Positions 48,122 through 59,291 of a stretch of 64,000 nt of DNA are shown in pieces (the stretch's first letter is position 1; every line of letters begins with the position of its first letter). Below the pieces are notes generated by a model that ran no database searches, was not told the origin of the DNA, and saw only the letters and a list, made by a program, of their open reading frames with translations. Source of the stretch: Pyrus communis (Eukaryota > Streptophyta > Magnoliopsida > Rosales > Rosaceae); the NCBI RefSeq assembly GCF_963583255.1, contig NC_084813.1, positions 10,650,001 through 10,714,000 of the forward strand, read 5' to 3'. The translations under genes were made by a program, and so were the position numbers.

Positions 48122-48640
48122 TTACTGATTGACCAAGGCTGGGTACGATCGCAAGACTGTGGATGTTATCCGGCTTAGCTTGCCCTCCGTGAGTTGTGCT
48201 CCGGAGGCAATTTGGGCGAGTTCGTCGGCCTTAGTGTTTCGAATACAAGAAACGTGCTCAAATGTGATCCGTTCAAACAACTTGGCCAGATAGGTGGCGA
48301 CCATGTGATAGGGCGCCAAAGTACAACTCATGCAACGGAAAATGCCGTTGAGTTGATTAATCACCAGTTCAGAATCACCAATGACGAGAACACGGGTTGC
48401 TCTTAAATCATGTAGGACGTGAAGGCCGATGATAAGACCTTTATACTCGGCTTGATTATTCGTACAACCAAAATCCAACTTGAGAGAAAAATACTAGCGG
48501 TAGTGGTCAGGCGATTGAATGGCAATACCAACACCAGCCGAGGTCGAGGTGCTGAAACCATCAAAATGCATCGTCTAGTGGTTGTTGCGTGTTGTGATTA
48601 AGCCGATGTCGACGTCGTTGCCCCCAAAGCCATAAGGAGA
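48122..48640 (-). pseudogene. RNase H region of the gypsy pol
   Basis: An open part reads CTNNQAEYKGLIIGLHVLHD and VLVIGDSELVINQLNG, with the Glu of AEY and the Asp of GDSELV as expected catalytic residues, and ends with NTKADELAQIASG. The first catalytic Asp lies in MHFDGFSTSTSAGVGIAIQS upstream, separated by two in-frame stops. RNase H removes the RNA strand during reverse transcription. Confidence 0.8.
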
Positions 48641-50333
48641 AGGGTGTTGGGCCAAAAAATCAGTGAGAGCTTGGCATTTGACGGCCTTCTGGGGTACGTA
48701 TTGCAAACTGAATTATGATAAAGCCATTGTCCATTTCCCAATTCGGCCTTTGACGATAGGTCGAGTGAGCATGTAACGAATAACATTTGTTTGGGCAATG
48801 ACCTGCGTGACGAATGGTAGCATGTAGTACCGAAGTTTTGATGCGGCAAAAAACAGAGCTAAGCAAAGTTTTTCGACGGGTGAATAATTGAGCTCCGGCG
48901 AATTTAGATTACGGCTGAGGTAAAAGTCAGCTTGTTCACGCCCGGCATCGTTATCTTGCACGAGGAGACAACCAATGGATTCAGCGGCTGTCGAAATGTA
49001 AAGTTTGAGAGGTTTACCGCGACAAGGTGGAACTAGTACTGGTGGAATGGAAAGGGACACCTTGATTTGCGTAAAAGCCGTTTGGTGTTCTTCGTGCCAC
49101 TCAAATTTGTCGGAGTCTTTAAGTTTGAGGAGCGTAGAGAATGCTTTCATTTTGCCTGTTGAATTAGCGATAAAACGACGGGGAAAATTTATCTTCCCGA
49201 GCAATGACTGGAGTTGCTTCTTGGTTGTCGAGGGTGGAGCGCTAATGATTGCGCGAGCTTTATCCTTATCGACTTCAATGCCGCGATGGTGCACCAAAAA
49301 CCTTAAAAAATTACCGGCCGATACTCCGAAGGTGCATTTGGTCGGGTTCATTTTGAGATTATGCTGGCGTATGTGGAGGAATGATTGCTGAAGATCATCC
49401 AAGTGTGTTCGACGGCTTTTCGATTTCACTACCACATCATCGATAAACTTCGACGACCGAACCAATCAAGTCGTGGAATATCGTATTCATGGCTCGCTAG
49501 TATGTGTCGCCGGCGTTCTTGAGGCCGAAGGGCATGACAACCCATTCGTAGGTGTCGAGTGCCCCGGGGCAACGGAAGGTGGTCTTGTGGATGTCAGCTT
49601 TAGCGATAAAGATCTGGTTCTAACCGGCATGGCCGTCTATGAAAGACAACATTTCATGATTGGCTGCGGCTTCAATTAGTAAATCCGAGATTGGCATCGT
49701 ATACTCATTCTTGGGAGTGGCCAGATTTAAGTTACGAAAATCGATGCAAATGCGGAGGGCTTCACTTTTCTTTAACACTGGGATGATATTGGCTAACCAT
49801 TCGACGTACTGGGCGATCCGAATAAACCTAGCTTTCGGAAGCTGAACTAATTCGTCCTTTATGCTGAGTTGTACTTCGGTCAAGAACCGTCGTAGAGGTT
49901 GTCGAAAAGACTTACACCCTTCTTTTATGCGTAACTCATGCTCGACGAGGTTTCGGTCAAGGCCTGGCATCTCATGATAACTCCACACGAAATAATCTTT
50001 AAACTCATGGAGCAACTTACAAAACCCGTCCTTCATAGAAGGTGGTAATAATGCACTGATAAATAGTGGTCGAGGCTCATCGGCTGTGCCCACATTGATT
50101 TCTTCCAATAGGTCCTTTACCTGAGGCCGATTGTCTTCGAGTTCGGCCAGTGCGGCCTGAACTCTGTCAAAAGATAGAACAGGGCCGTTATCTGCTTCGG
50201 CCAGAAATTCGATTAAGATTGTGCCGGAATGTGGTTGCTTGGTAATGGCGTACCAATGGGCCAGCAAACGTTCCATGGTCGACGAAATCGCGGCCCGATG
50301 CCTGCCTTGTTTGGTGGCGTCAATCATCGGCAT
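48641..50333 (-). pseudogene. Reverse transcriptase region of the gypsy pol
   Basis: The fingers and palm read ANIIPVLKKSEALRICIDFR, then PKNEYTMPISDLLIEAA and MLSFIDGHAG with a stop after GHAG. The Y.DD active-site box should follow VVEV, but two bases are missing there, so the frame changes and FIDDVVVKS opens the next stretch (48713-49465). The thumb and connection show HHRGIEVDKDKARAI and LQSLLGKINFPRRFI. At least one stop and one frameshift inactivate it. Confidence 0.87.
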
Positions 50334-50369
50334 TGGTCATTAGATCTGCCAAGCCGAGTTTCACCGAAT

Positions 50370-50670
50370 CCTATTGTACAGTCTCGGCGTCTACCTCGAT
50401 AGCTTTCTGTATCGAAATTCTGGTTGGCCGTCCATCCTCGTTAAAACCTTGGAGGGTGATATAGCCGACGTGATCGTCGTAATAGCGAGCCTGAATCATG
50501 TTGGTCTCAAATAGCTGATTATCGGCTGGGTGCACTACGACCAATTTGCCGTCCCAAAAGATGAGAACTTGGTATAGTGATGAAGGAATGCAACTGGTTT
50601 GGTAGATCTAATCACGGTCGAGCAATGCATTATAGTCAGTCTTGGAATCAATTATAAAGAATGCCTTCAT
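50370..50670 (-). pseudogene. Protease region of the gypsy pol
   Basis: After frame correction the minus strand reads AFFIIDSKTDYNALLDRD, then a TAG where the family has Trp, then IYQTSCIPSSLYQVLIFWDG. This is the C-terminal half of a retroviral-type aspartic protease ('YNA.LGRDW'). The active-site DTG end is not clear to me upstream. It would cleave the Gag-Pol precursor. Confidence 0.6.
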
Positions 50671-51325
50671 GTGGTGACGACCGGCAAGTTAGTGCTAGGT
50701 CGAGGGCTTCCTGACATGCCCTGGGTAGTCCGTATAGGTCATTTGCGAAATATTTCTTATGAAATTCCCACATGTACTCCAAGGATTCACCGAGGAATGG
50801 AGGGTGCAGATTACGCCGTACTTTGACTAACGATTTCGGCGGTGGTAGTGAAGAAAGTTCCCTTTCGGCCTCTAGTCTAAAATGCTCGAGACGAGCTTTC
50901 ATCTCCCTAGGCCGAAGAAGGAGCTTGATGTGTTTCTCAGACTCTTCAATGGTGGTTTCAAAGTCACGAGCAACTGCCTTTTTTCCTTCAAGTAATTCGG
51001 TCATGATAGTAGGGGTTGGCCGATCGTCAATACTTCCTATGGCCTCTTTTGGCTGCCACCGAGTAGCCGAGTTGGCCTACGCTTCTTGTCGTCGAGCCAT
51101 GCAATCTATCCGCTGGTGACGACGTTTTTGAGACTTAGACAACACAGTATATAGGCCGGTTGGAGAATTGTAACTGTACCAACGTTGGTCTCGTGGCCTG
51201 GGCGGTTTGAAGGTTTTTTGATCGACTAACGAACCCGAACTGCTGGCATTACGTGAGTAATAATCTTCATTATAGAATGGTTCGTCAAAGTCAAAACGCC
51301 GTCCGACTGGGGTCGGGCCTTTTGC

Positions 51326-53077
51326 TTATACCTGTGGGCCGAGTCTTTCAAACACTTGGCGTCGTGGACTGTCACTGAGTTCCTTTGACGGTTTTGTAGT
51401 GGTCGTGGATGGTGGGCCTGACGTTGGTGCCGAAGATGTCCTCTTTTTAGGTTCTACTTGCGTTTTACAGTGGTCGCATAAAATCATTGATTCATGAGTT
51501 TCTTCGGAACTAGAACCTGACATAGGTTCATTGATGGCCGACCCTGAGGGCTCCATAGGTGGTGCATTTGAAAACAAATCAATCTTCAGTCTTGGTTGAC
51601 CATTCTGCTTATGGACATGCTGCATCGGGACGAATTCGGCCTTCCTTTTTCCTTTGTTTTTAGAGAGATGAGCATCCACTATACCAATTGTTGTCGAGGG
51701 GAAATGATTGACGTCGACCGCCATCTATTTCTCTGGGAATTTTAGCTTACCCTTTTTGATCCAATTTTGAATCGCGTCTCAGAACACAACGCAATTATTG
51801 GTAGCATGCTTGTTTGAATTATGGTACTTGCAATACGTTTTGCCCTTCAATTCTTCGGCTTTAGGGATGTTGTGTCCTGGCCAAAGTTTGATGATCTTTG
51901 CTACCAATAGCTGGTCAAAAATTGCATCGGCTTTGGTGATATCGAAAGTGTAAACTTTCGATGTTTTACTCATCTCTTCGGCGGCCGAGCGGGTCTTGGC
52001 GTCTTTGGGACTAACTTGAGCTAAAGCCTTGCAAACGTAAGGTTTATCTATTACTATTTCAGCCGCGTCCACACTGGCATACTGGGGGTCCTCGCTTTCG
52101 GCCAATGGATAGCTAACCATGGGATTCTTATATAATGTTCCCCGGGATGGTGACTTCGATATCTTTTCCTCTCGGAGCAAATAATCATACTGCTCAACGT
52201 GTTGAGCAAGTTCTTACATATCTCGAATATTTGCCCCCAGAAACGTCTTTTTGTATTCCACATCCAAGCCGTTTAGGGCAATTCTGAAGAATTCAACTTC
52301 AGGAAGAGGTACTCGGCACCAATTCCTGGCCGACTTGAACCTTGTTAAGTATTCCATAAGGGATTCGTCGGACGCTTGAGTTATCATAGCCAACGATGAA
52401 ACGGACATTTCCATCCTTGGTCGATAAAATTGTTCATGGAATTTCTCGACTAATTCCTCCCAACTCTGGACGGAGTTTGGTGGGAGATTAATGTACTAAG
52501 CGAAAGCTGACCCTGTCAGTGAAAAGTTGAACAACTGTAGTTTATGGAAGTCGCTATTGACGTCTCCACATTGTGCCGTGAACCGACTGAAATCGGGGAT
52601 CTTGAAGCCTCTAGGGTATTCGAACCTTTCTACATAAGCTGGGTACGGGTGGATGAACTTTGGGAACTTCGACCCTATTTTTAGGGCCGAGTCTATCATT
52701 CTTTGGGCCTTGGTCATATTGACGAATGCTGCTTCTTCTCCCTGGTTCGGTCCGTCAAATCTATTGCCTGATCCGCCTCTTTTCTCTAAGTCAATTGGTT
52801 GTAACCGAACGGACCCTTTCTCGGCTTGTACTGGAACATTTGTAAAAGAAGGCTGCCGAGGTTGGCCAATATGGCCATCTTCGAAGGCTTTACTGACCAA
52901 TAGTTCAAGCATCCTGGTCTGTGTGTCACTGTTGCTTCGTATTGCGTCTAGTAAATCATTCATTTTTTGGCCAATCGACTGCTCGACCTGTCGATATTGT
53001 TCATCGAGTCGTCTTCGAAGAAATGACCTAGTTGGCGGATCAGAACCCTCCCCACCATTTTCGTCGCAATCTTCCAC
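51326..53077 (-). pseudogene. gag of the gypsy element
   Basis: One continuous frame runs from ATG 53077, interrupted only by nonsense codons at about 52496, 52214, 51779 and 51725. It shows a coiled N-terminus (EQYRQVEQSIGQKMNDLL), the retrotransposon gag domain (FSLTGSAFA then stop then YINLPPNSVQSWEELVEKFH) and a zinc-knuckle-like CKYHNSNKHATNNC. All four stops can be made from sense codons by C-to-T or G-to-A change (for example the family Trp in FAWY is TAG here). Gag forms the virus-like particle in the cytoplasm. Confidence 0.85.
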
Positions 53078-53217
53078 TATTCCTTCAATGAAAATGCCTG
53101 CCTTTTGGTTGGGAACTTCTGGGTTGTGAGGCTGTCTGCCGAGACAGATTTCATTACGTCGGTGTGTCGCCCTTGTAGCCTTGGGCGGCGCAACAATGAT
53201 CGGATTTTTCGCCTGAG

Positions 53218-54348
53218 GCTTGACCCTAAAAATTACAAAACCTACGCGGCGCGCAGATCGAGCAACTAATAAGCTAACTAAGTCATTCGGTTGAATGTGA
53301 GGCGTGCCAACTTGTCGGCCAAGCTCGATCGAGGAGTAGAATTTGTTGATGTTGCGTTGAGCGCGTTGCTGACTTCTTTACCTTGCGACTGCGACCGAGG
53401 AAGGAACATTCTCGGTCTTCGTGTTCTAGAGCCTGAAGACAAGGTTGCTAGTTCTACGAAGTTCACAAATCGTTGGCGCCCGATTCGGTGACCGTGATTA
53501 TATTCGTAAGAGTATAAGCACGTCGAATCGACATCAGACTATACGAACACAAATATTCAAAAGTGATGTATGTCTTGATGGTGAATGTGGTTCGGCCGTC
53601 AGAATGCAGAACTCTGAAACTCACTTGTGAGCATCCAATCATAAAATCACTCGGCTTTTAGTACGCCGAATGTCGTAGTTAGTAACACCTTACTTTGCCG
53701 AGAAAGCTAATAAGATGACCTCTGCCAACAAGGATTCGAAAACCCTTTTCGGCCGAGACTTGGATAGGTAACCAGTTGGCCTCGACGCAGTGCTGCTTAT
53801 CTAAACTGAAAGTGCTCCTCGGTCAGCTGATTCTACGGTAATAGTGCTGTTTATCCAAACTAAAGGTGTTCGCCGGTTGCCTCCACAGTGCTGTTTATAC
53901 AACTGAATGTGTGTCGGCGAGAAAAAGAAAATAAAAATCTCAACCTGTTTGAGAGGTTTTGCGCAGGGCAATTGTGTGTTGAATTGAAGGTCCATAATTG
54001 TTGCATGATTTTTTGTATTTATAGCACGAACTCCTTCTTGAGATCGAGTTAAATTCCTATCTAGGTTGGGAGTTCTTGTTTCGTTCCAACTTTGCTTCGA
54101 ACAACCCTACTCCCACTAGGACTTTGAACTCACCCTTTTTTAGGGCTTTATTCATTGTCGGTCGAGAATCCTAATTACACTAGGATTTCCTCGACCCCTT
54201 TTCTCATCTGAATTTCTCCTTGTGATAGGACTCGACCATCCCTGCTGAATGACCCGAAATCACCAGGCAGCCCATAGTACTTTTGACACGGCTTTGATCC
54301 GAGCACAGACAAACACTCGGCCCAACGATATTATTTTGGGCCCAAACA
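53218..54348 (-). repeat. 5' LTR of the gypsy element
   Basis: The outer end TGTTTGGGCC is intact. The inner end reads GTCAAGC where the other LTR has GTCAACA, so the CA terminus is mutated. The segment after it (53078-53217) is a leader; I could not identify a primer-binding site with confidence. Confidence 0.92.
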
Positions 54349-54370
54349 GATAAAAACGCTTAAAATAAGG

Positions 54371-57300
54371 TCTGATACAACAAATAGTGCGACATAATTA
54401 TTGTAAGTGTAAAAGTATATGTAACAAGCTCTCTAAATGAAAAATTAATTTTCAATCACTCTTTAGCCACCTCTTAAGGATTTCATAAGAGACCTAAATC
54501 TGGAGAGTGAAAAAAGAGATCGTAGCATTAATTGTTAATATTTTAATACCCATATTTAAATAAATTCTCTATTCGTATTGGTAGTAGTAACTCTACATTG
54601 TTGTATCCCTAAATGAGTATTTATGGTGTAAATAGGAACTAAACCAAAAATCTATAATTTTGACAAAATGGAAGAGTATGTAAACAAAGATTCTGCTAAG
54701 ATCAGTTGCACGAACCATCTACAGTTGATAACACCGATATGCATTGACCCTTGAAACACAAACATGCTTGAATGACTGATCGTAACATTCTAATGCAAAA
54801 CAAAACAATGGTATCAAAACTTTTGAATATGCATCTTGAATATGCATCTGATGCAGGACAAAAAATAAAAGATGCATTTGGCATGGAGCACAATAAATTA
54901 TTGGAAGACGAATTTAATGTGTTGGAATAAAGAGGGTGTTTTAATACGAATGGGTGATTTTGGCTCAAAAAAAAAAAAAAAATACAAATGGGTGATCAGA
55001 TTAATTTCAAAGCATTTTTTTGGCAAATCATAATAGCTAGGACGTTTTAGGGCTGATAATAGACTTCCCTTATGTAATTTTTAAGTTTCAGTGTAAGTTT
55101 ATTACCCTTTTAAATTTTGAATGTAAGTTACAAAATGGTTATAAAACCCACTTCTTGCTGGAAGGAGAGGAGTTGGACTTTTTTTGTTGATGAATGAAAT
55201 ATTTAGAGAGACTTCTATCTCATATTTGTGTCTTTCTCTTGTTTAAGAGTCTGCTGCTTTGTTCTTCTAGTTGTCAACGTCGTCGGTTGGTACTAGAACC
55301 AAAGTTTATAGGGTTTTCAGGTCTCTCCTTGCACATAGAGATATTAAATCTTGCCTATCATTTCTTTTTACACCTATCCATCCTTTCTGTCTTAAATTTC
55401 TTTTTTCATTTCATTTTATTTCGTTTCTATCCGCTGTGCCCTACATCAGCATCATCCAAAATAATGGACGCTTGCCACAACTTGTTGTATACTCACAGGA
55501 TATTAACATGATGAGAAAGGTTGTGAGGGGCAGCGGCGGGTGCAGAAGGTCCACAAGGGTGGGTCCAACACGAACGTCCGAAGAAGTGCTCGTGAGAACC
55601 TTTGAGGACCATCCAACGGTGTGGGCATGTGGTGGAAGAGAGAAGACCATTGTGACTGTTGTTCTTGGACCTTAGTTACAACGAAGAAGAAAGACTTTTT
55701 CTCTCCATTTCCCGCATGAACAACTCTTTTTTTTTTAATTGTTGTCCAATCAGGTTGTGCAACCCTAACATTTTAATTAGCAAACAGATGGTGTATTACT
55801 CAATCAATATTTTTATATCATATGTTTGACATTGTTACTTTTAAAAAATTCCCTATAAATTCATACGACCTCTCTAAAATATTTTGTAAAGTACTGTGAA
55901 CTCGTAATCACTTACACTTTCATCTCATACCATCCAATTCACTAAAATACTAAGCAAATTTTTTTGATATTGTTGTATGTTATATGTTTAATAATAAACC
56001 TAATTAAAATAATAAACCACAAATTCTCAATACAAGTATATTTTTGTAAGTGTAAATAAGCACTTACTTGTATGATATATGGTAAGTTTACTTAAATCCA
56101 CCTAGTTTACCTAGGCCTTTGCCTAGAGGCATATAGGTGCCCCAGCCCACCTCCGGACTAGAGCCTAGCGCCTCTTAATTAGGACCACCCAAAATTAGAA
56201 TCTTGGGTCCGCCTTTAAAGGTCCAGAATTGGATATGAGACCTCTCGACGTCACCATGGGACCTAAGTGTATAATTTTATTCGGGTGGTCAACTACAAAG
56301 ACATGCAGATCTAAACCAAACCATATTGCTTCACGTGGCTTGAACAAATCAATTCCCCAATAGCCAATAAAGAGCACTAGTCAGCGCCGCAGGGAATCCA
56401 TCCATTTACATGAGTTGGCTCGCACGTGCGATCAGATTTTGTTAGAAAGTTAACTGTCTCATCCCCTCTCTCTCTCTAACTCTAAAACCATTTCACACTC
56501 ACATACAACTTCTGCTTCTCTCTCTAGAAGAAATGTCGGATGTTGGAGTCGAAGCTTCAGCAGCATAGCATGTAACAAATCCATGTAATTTCTCTCAACC
56601 TCTGACAACTAATGAAATTGATTACTGCTTTGTGAAATCGTTCTTTATATAGGTATATATACACACGCATTTGACATTTTGGTTGTGAGATATGATAGAC
56701 ACAGAGCTTCATTGGACATTTGTATGCGTTTGTAAATGGCAATCAATGAGGCATGACATGGGCTCAGGACAAAAATGAATTTCTTTTGGACATATCACAA
56801 ATTTCAATCAATGAGTTTGAAGAGACTTTCAGGGCTCATATTACATGTTGAGAACAAACTCGCTAGATGGGTGTACTTAAGAATAATCACTACATGCACA
56901 TGAATCATTTCTCCATGAGACAACAAACAAGAGTTGTTCAATCATATTGTTCGAGACTTCTCCCCATCTCCTTCCCCTCCGGCTAAAACACTAGCTCTCG
57001 AGGTTGCCCCTCCAGCAGTTGCACCACCCATTGTGGCTGGACCTTAGGCCGATGCACCAACTTTCATGGCTACCCCTCCAGCACCAACACACTACTCCTC
57101 CTGTAGTTACCCCTCGAGCACCACTTCTCCTTATTACCAAAAACAAAGTTTTAGTTTCCTCCAATATTTTATTCTAAAATTGACTTTACTCTTGTGCATT
57201 TGTGGTTCAAGATCACGTTAAAAGTGTACACTTGCAAGATAAAATTCATGCTAAAATCAATAAATTAAATTCATACCCATAACAAACTAGTTCATTTTCA

Positions 57301-57837
57301 CACATTTAGCATGAATATTGAGTGCCTAGTGCAATTTCTGTTTTTTCTCTTGTGCAAATGAACCGCTAACTTCTTTTTCATTTTATTTAATAATACATGT
57401 TATTAATCAGTTTAATTAAACATGTGGGGTTCAATTCGTGATACTATTTCAAGCCTTGCCAACTGCCAAGAGGAACACTTGTGTTACCTCTAGTGGTGGA
57501 ACTTTGAGAGCTTAAGGTAATGAAATATGATTAGGATAGTTTCAGGTTCAATTCTCTCTAATGTAACATAAGGTAAACCAGAATTGACGAAAAATTATTT
57601 TCGACTACTTTTTTTACAAGATCTCTGGTTTATCCTCTAATGGAATATCGCACTCTTGTAGATATAATACATCCATTACCTCACACAGCCACATGCCAAA
57701 TTATTTCAGTCATTAAACTCCTAAACCTAAAGTCTGACACTAGCAACATGATTTTTATATATAGATCGACATGTTGGTGTGACCGGGCAAGTTGTTGAGT
57801 TCTTATTGTCCAGCTGTCCGGTTCTTGAACTATTATT
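54371..57837. other. Sparse intergenic region, no gene supported
   Basis: It holds short T-rich frames (for example 55194-55675) without domains. A possible dead gene start lies at 56455-56570 (CT-rich leader, then ATGTCGGATGTTGGAGTCG and a stop 11 codons on), followed at 56950-57120 by a Pro/Ala-rich frame (SPSPPAKTLALEVAPPAVAP) with stops, which recalls arabinogalactan-type proteins. This is too weak to call. Confidence 0.35.
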
Positions 57838-58362
57838 GCTGGGAGCTAGTTTTGTATTGATGTGCTTTTAAAAAAATTGTTTCTACTGTGCTGTGAGAAT
57901 AAACAGCTATAAAATAAAGTTGTTAAGTGTTTGGTAAATTTTTTTTTTTTTTTAAAGTGCTTTTAATTAAAAAAAAAAAAGTTTTTGAGTGTTTGGTAAA
58001 CTTTCATATAAATTGCTTTGAATATGTTAAATGACTAAAAATGATATAGTATTTAATGTGATATAATAATTGTTGAAGACAATAATGTAGAGGCAAATAT
58101 TGTAATTTTGTAAAACATGTGGGGTTGGGGTTATACTTTTCATTTAAAAGTTTTATTAAATGAGCATTGATTACTATATTTTGAAAAGAAAAAACCCCTT
58201 TTTTAGAAGTATGGTTGACTCTACTTCTACTTTTCTATGCTTTTTTTACTTTCATTGACATCATTTTTTTTTAAAAGGCACTTTTTTGTTTGTTTTACTA
58301 AACACTTGTTTCATATTTTTTAATAAGTTGGTTTTTTTTAAAGCACAACAATACCAAACCAA
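57838..58362. mobile_element. MITE of the GCTAGTTTGGTATTG family
   Basis: The terminal inverted repeats are AGCTAGTTTTGTATTGATG and, inverted, GTTGGTTTGGTATTGTTG. The interior matches 6605-7110. It ends exactly where the copied ELL intron begins (CCAACGGAAAC). Confidence 0.7.
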
Positions 58363-58363
58363 C

Positions 58364-58687
58364 GGAAACAAGTGAGGTATATGATATGTCAGTTATGTAG
58401 TTCATGTTGTGAATAATGTGTTTAAGAATGGAAAAAATAAAACAAACTTGGAAATGGAAAGCAAAATAACCAAGATAAATAACACCAAGAATTTACGTAG
58501 TTTGGCTATCCGCCTATGTCCTCAGGTAAGCAACAACAAGCCTTCACCATATTAATAATGAGTACAACGAATAATCTTGCCAAGTCTCTAGGATTAAGAC
58601 TTGACGAAAAACCTATAAGAATAAGAACAAGAAATACCCTCTTATCTCTTTTCTTTTCTCTTGCACACACTTTTCCCTTACAATATT
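58364..58687 (-). repeat. Partial copy of an ELL intron with its copia LTR
   Basis: It matches 35325 onward: 41 bp of intron flank (GGAAACAA.TGAGGTAT ... TTATGTAGTTCA, including the GTTCA target site) followed by the LTR terminus TGTTGTGAATA. The match starts 2 bases outside exon 4 and stops at 58687, where another LTR is inserted. Confidence 0.75.
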
Positions 58688-59120
58688 TGTGGAGCCAAAA
58701 ATAATCAACAAAATTATGAAGACACGTGGACTTTAGGGTGAGAAGGACAAAATTACCCTCGAGACACACCGGGATTCCCACGCGCATACAACAAACAATA
58801 ACGACTCAATAAAGGAAGAGTCAAAGGTGATCAAAATGATATTTATTCAAAACCCTCTCATCACTCCTTATCAAATCCTCACTCAAAAGGTAAATCCCAA
58901 TTTTCCTATTCAATTTGGGATTAATTGCCAAGTTAATTGCAAGATATTATTTCACATAATGTCTTGCAATTACACTCACAATTCTCCAAATAGGTTCTGT
59001 CACTCCCCTATAAATTGTAACATCCCACATCAACCAACAGAGAAGGGGTGATACGCCTTATATGTACATGCCCACCTCCTATAACATGAGGCTTTTTGGG
59101 ACTCGCTTCAAATTTCGTAG

Positions 59121-59190
59121 GAACTCTGAAGTTAAGCGCGTTCGGGCGAGAGTGATCCTAGGATGGGTGACCCACTAGGAAGTTCTTGTG
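59121..59190 (+). other. 5S rRNA-derived segment in the left Cassandra LTR
   Basis: AACTCTGAAGTTAAGCGCG, then GGGCGAGAGTGATCCTAGG and ATGGGTGACC follow the 5S rRNA order, with box A, the intermediate element and box C of the internal Pol III promoter recognisable. It is not a 5S gene: the 5' and 3' parts of the RNA are missing. The matching part of the right LTR (about 59425-59490) has a decayed box A and lost the intermediate element. Confidence 0.85.
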
Positions 59191-59277
59191 CCGAGTTCCC
59201 AAGAACAAAACCGTGTGGGCTGGGCCTAAAGCGGACAATATCGTGTTATGGCGGAGCCGGACTGGGATGTGACAAAA

Positions 59278-59291
59278 TGGTATCAGAGCCA
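59278..59291 (+). promoter_or_regulatory. Primer-binding site of Cassandra (initiator tRNA-Met)
   Basis: TGGTATCAGAGCCA begins 3 bases after the left LTR and is complementary to the 3' end of plant initiator tRNA-Met, the usual primer for this family. Confidence 0.85.

Larger units (their letters stand above)
41674..54348 (-). mobile_element. Complete Ty3/gypsy (Tat/Retand-like) retrotransposon, TSD GATAA
   Basis: Two LTRs of about 1.12 kb (41674-42791 and 53218-54348) bracket gag and pol on the minus strand. The outer ends are TGTTTGGGCCC and GGGTCAACA on that strand, and GATAA is duplicated exactly (41669-41673, 54349-54353). Order on the minus strand: 5' LTR, gag, protease, RT, RNase H, integrase, then about 4 kb up to the 3' LTR that carries an antisense PMD gene. 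Gag, pol and the antisense gene all have stops and frameshifts, so the copy is not autonomous. The Tat-lineage placement rests on pol sequence style and the long 3' region with an antisense gene. Confidence 0.93.
38308..54370. mobile_element. Mutator-like element with 9-bp TSD, heavily interrupted
   Basis: Arms 38317-38510 and 41446-41673 (continuing at 54354-54361 past the gypsy insertion) are inverted copies, sharing TTTATCATAAATG, TTTGAAATT and TTTAATTAAATATTATTATG. The 9-mer AAAATAAGG flanks the whole (38308-38316 and 54362-54370), the size made by Mutator-type transposases. Without the gypsy it is about 3.4 kb, with MITEs, a hAT element and a Helitron end nested inside. No MULE transposase is visible. 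Segment 40226-40978 may be captured gene DNA. Confidence 0.75.

Noticed and set aside
53160..53218. A primer-binding site after the gypsy 5' LTR
   Set aside because: The sequence following the LTR does not match any tRNA 3' end that I can recall; the LTR end itself is mutated.
55194..55675. A small protein gene
   Set aside because: The overlapping frames are T-rich, lack domains and lack splice or promoter context.
57838..58362. A target duplication for the MITE
   Set aside because: The flanks TTGCTGGG and GAAACAAG do not match, so the boundaries or the right side were rearranged.
59121..59190. A 5S rRNA gene
   Set aside because: Only the middle part is present and it lies in a TRIM LTR with TSD and primer site.
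59278..59291. Part of a tRNA gene
   Set aside because: It is the 14-base primer-binding site; no cloverleaf can be formed around it.
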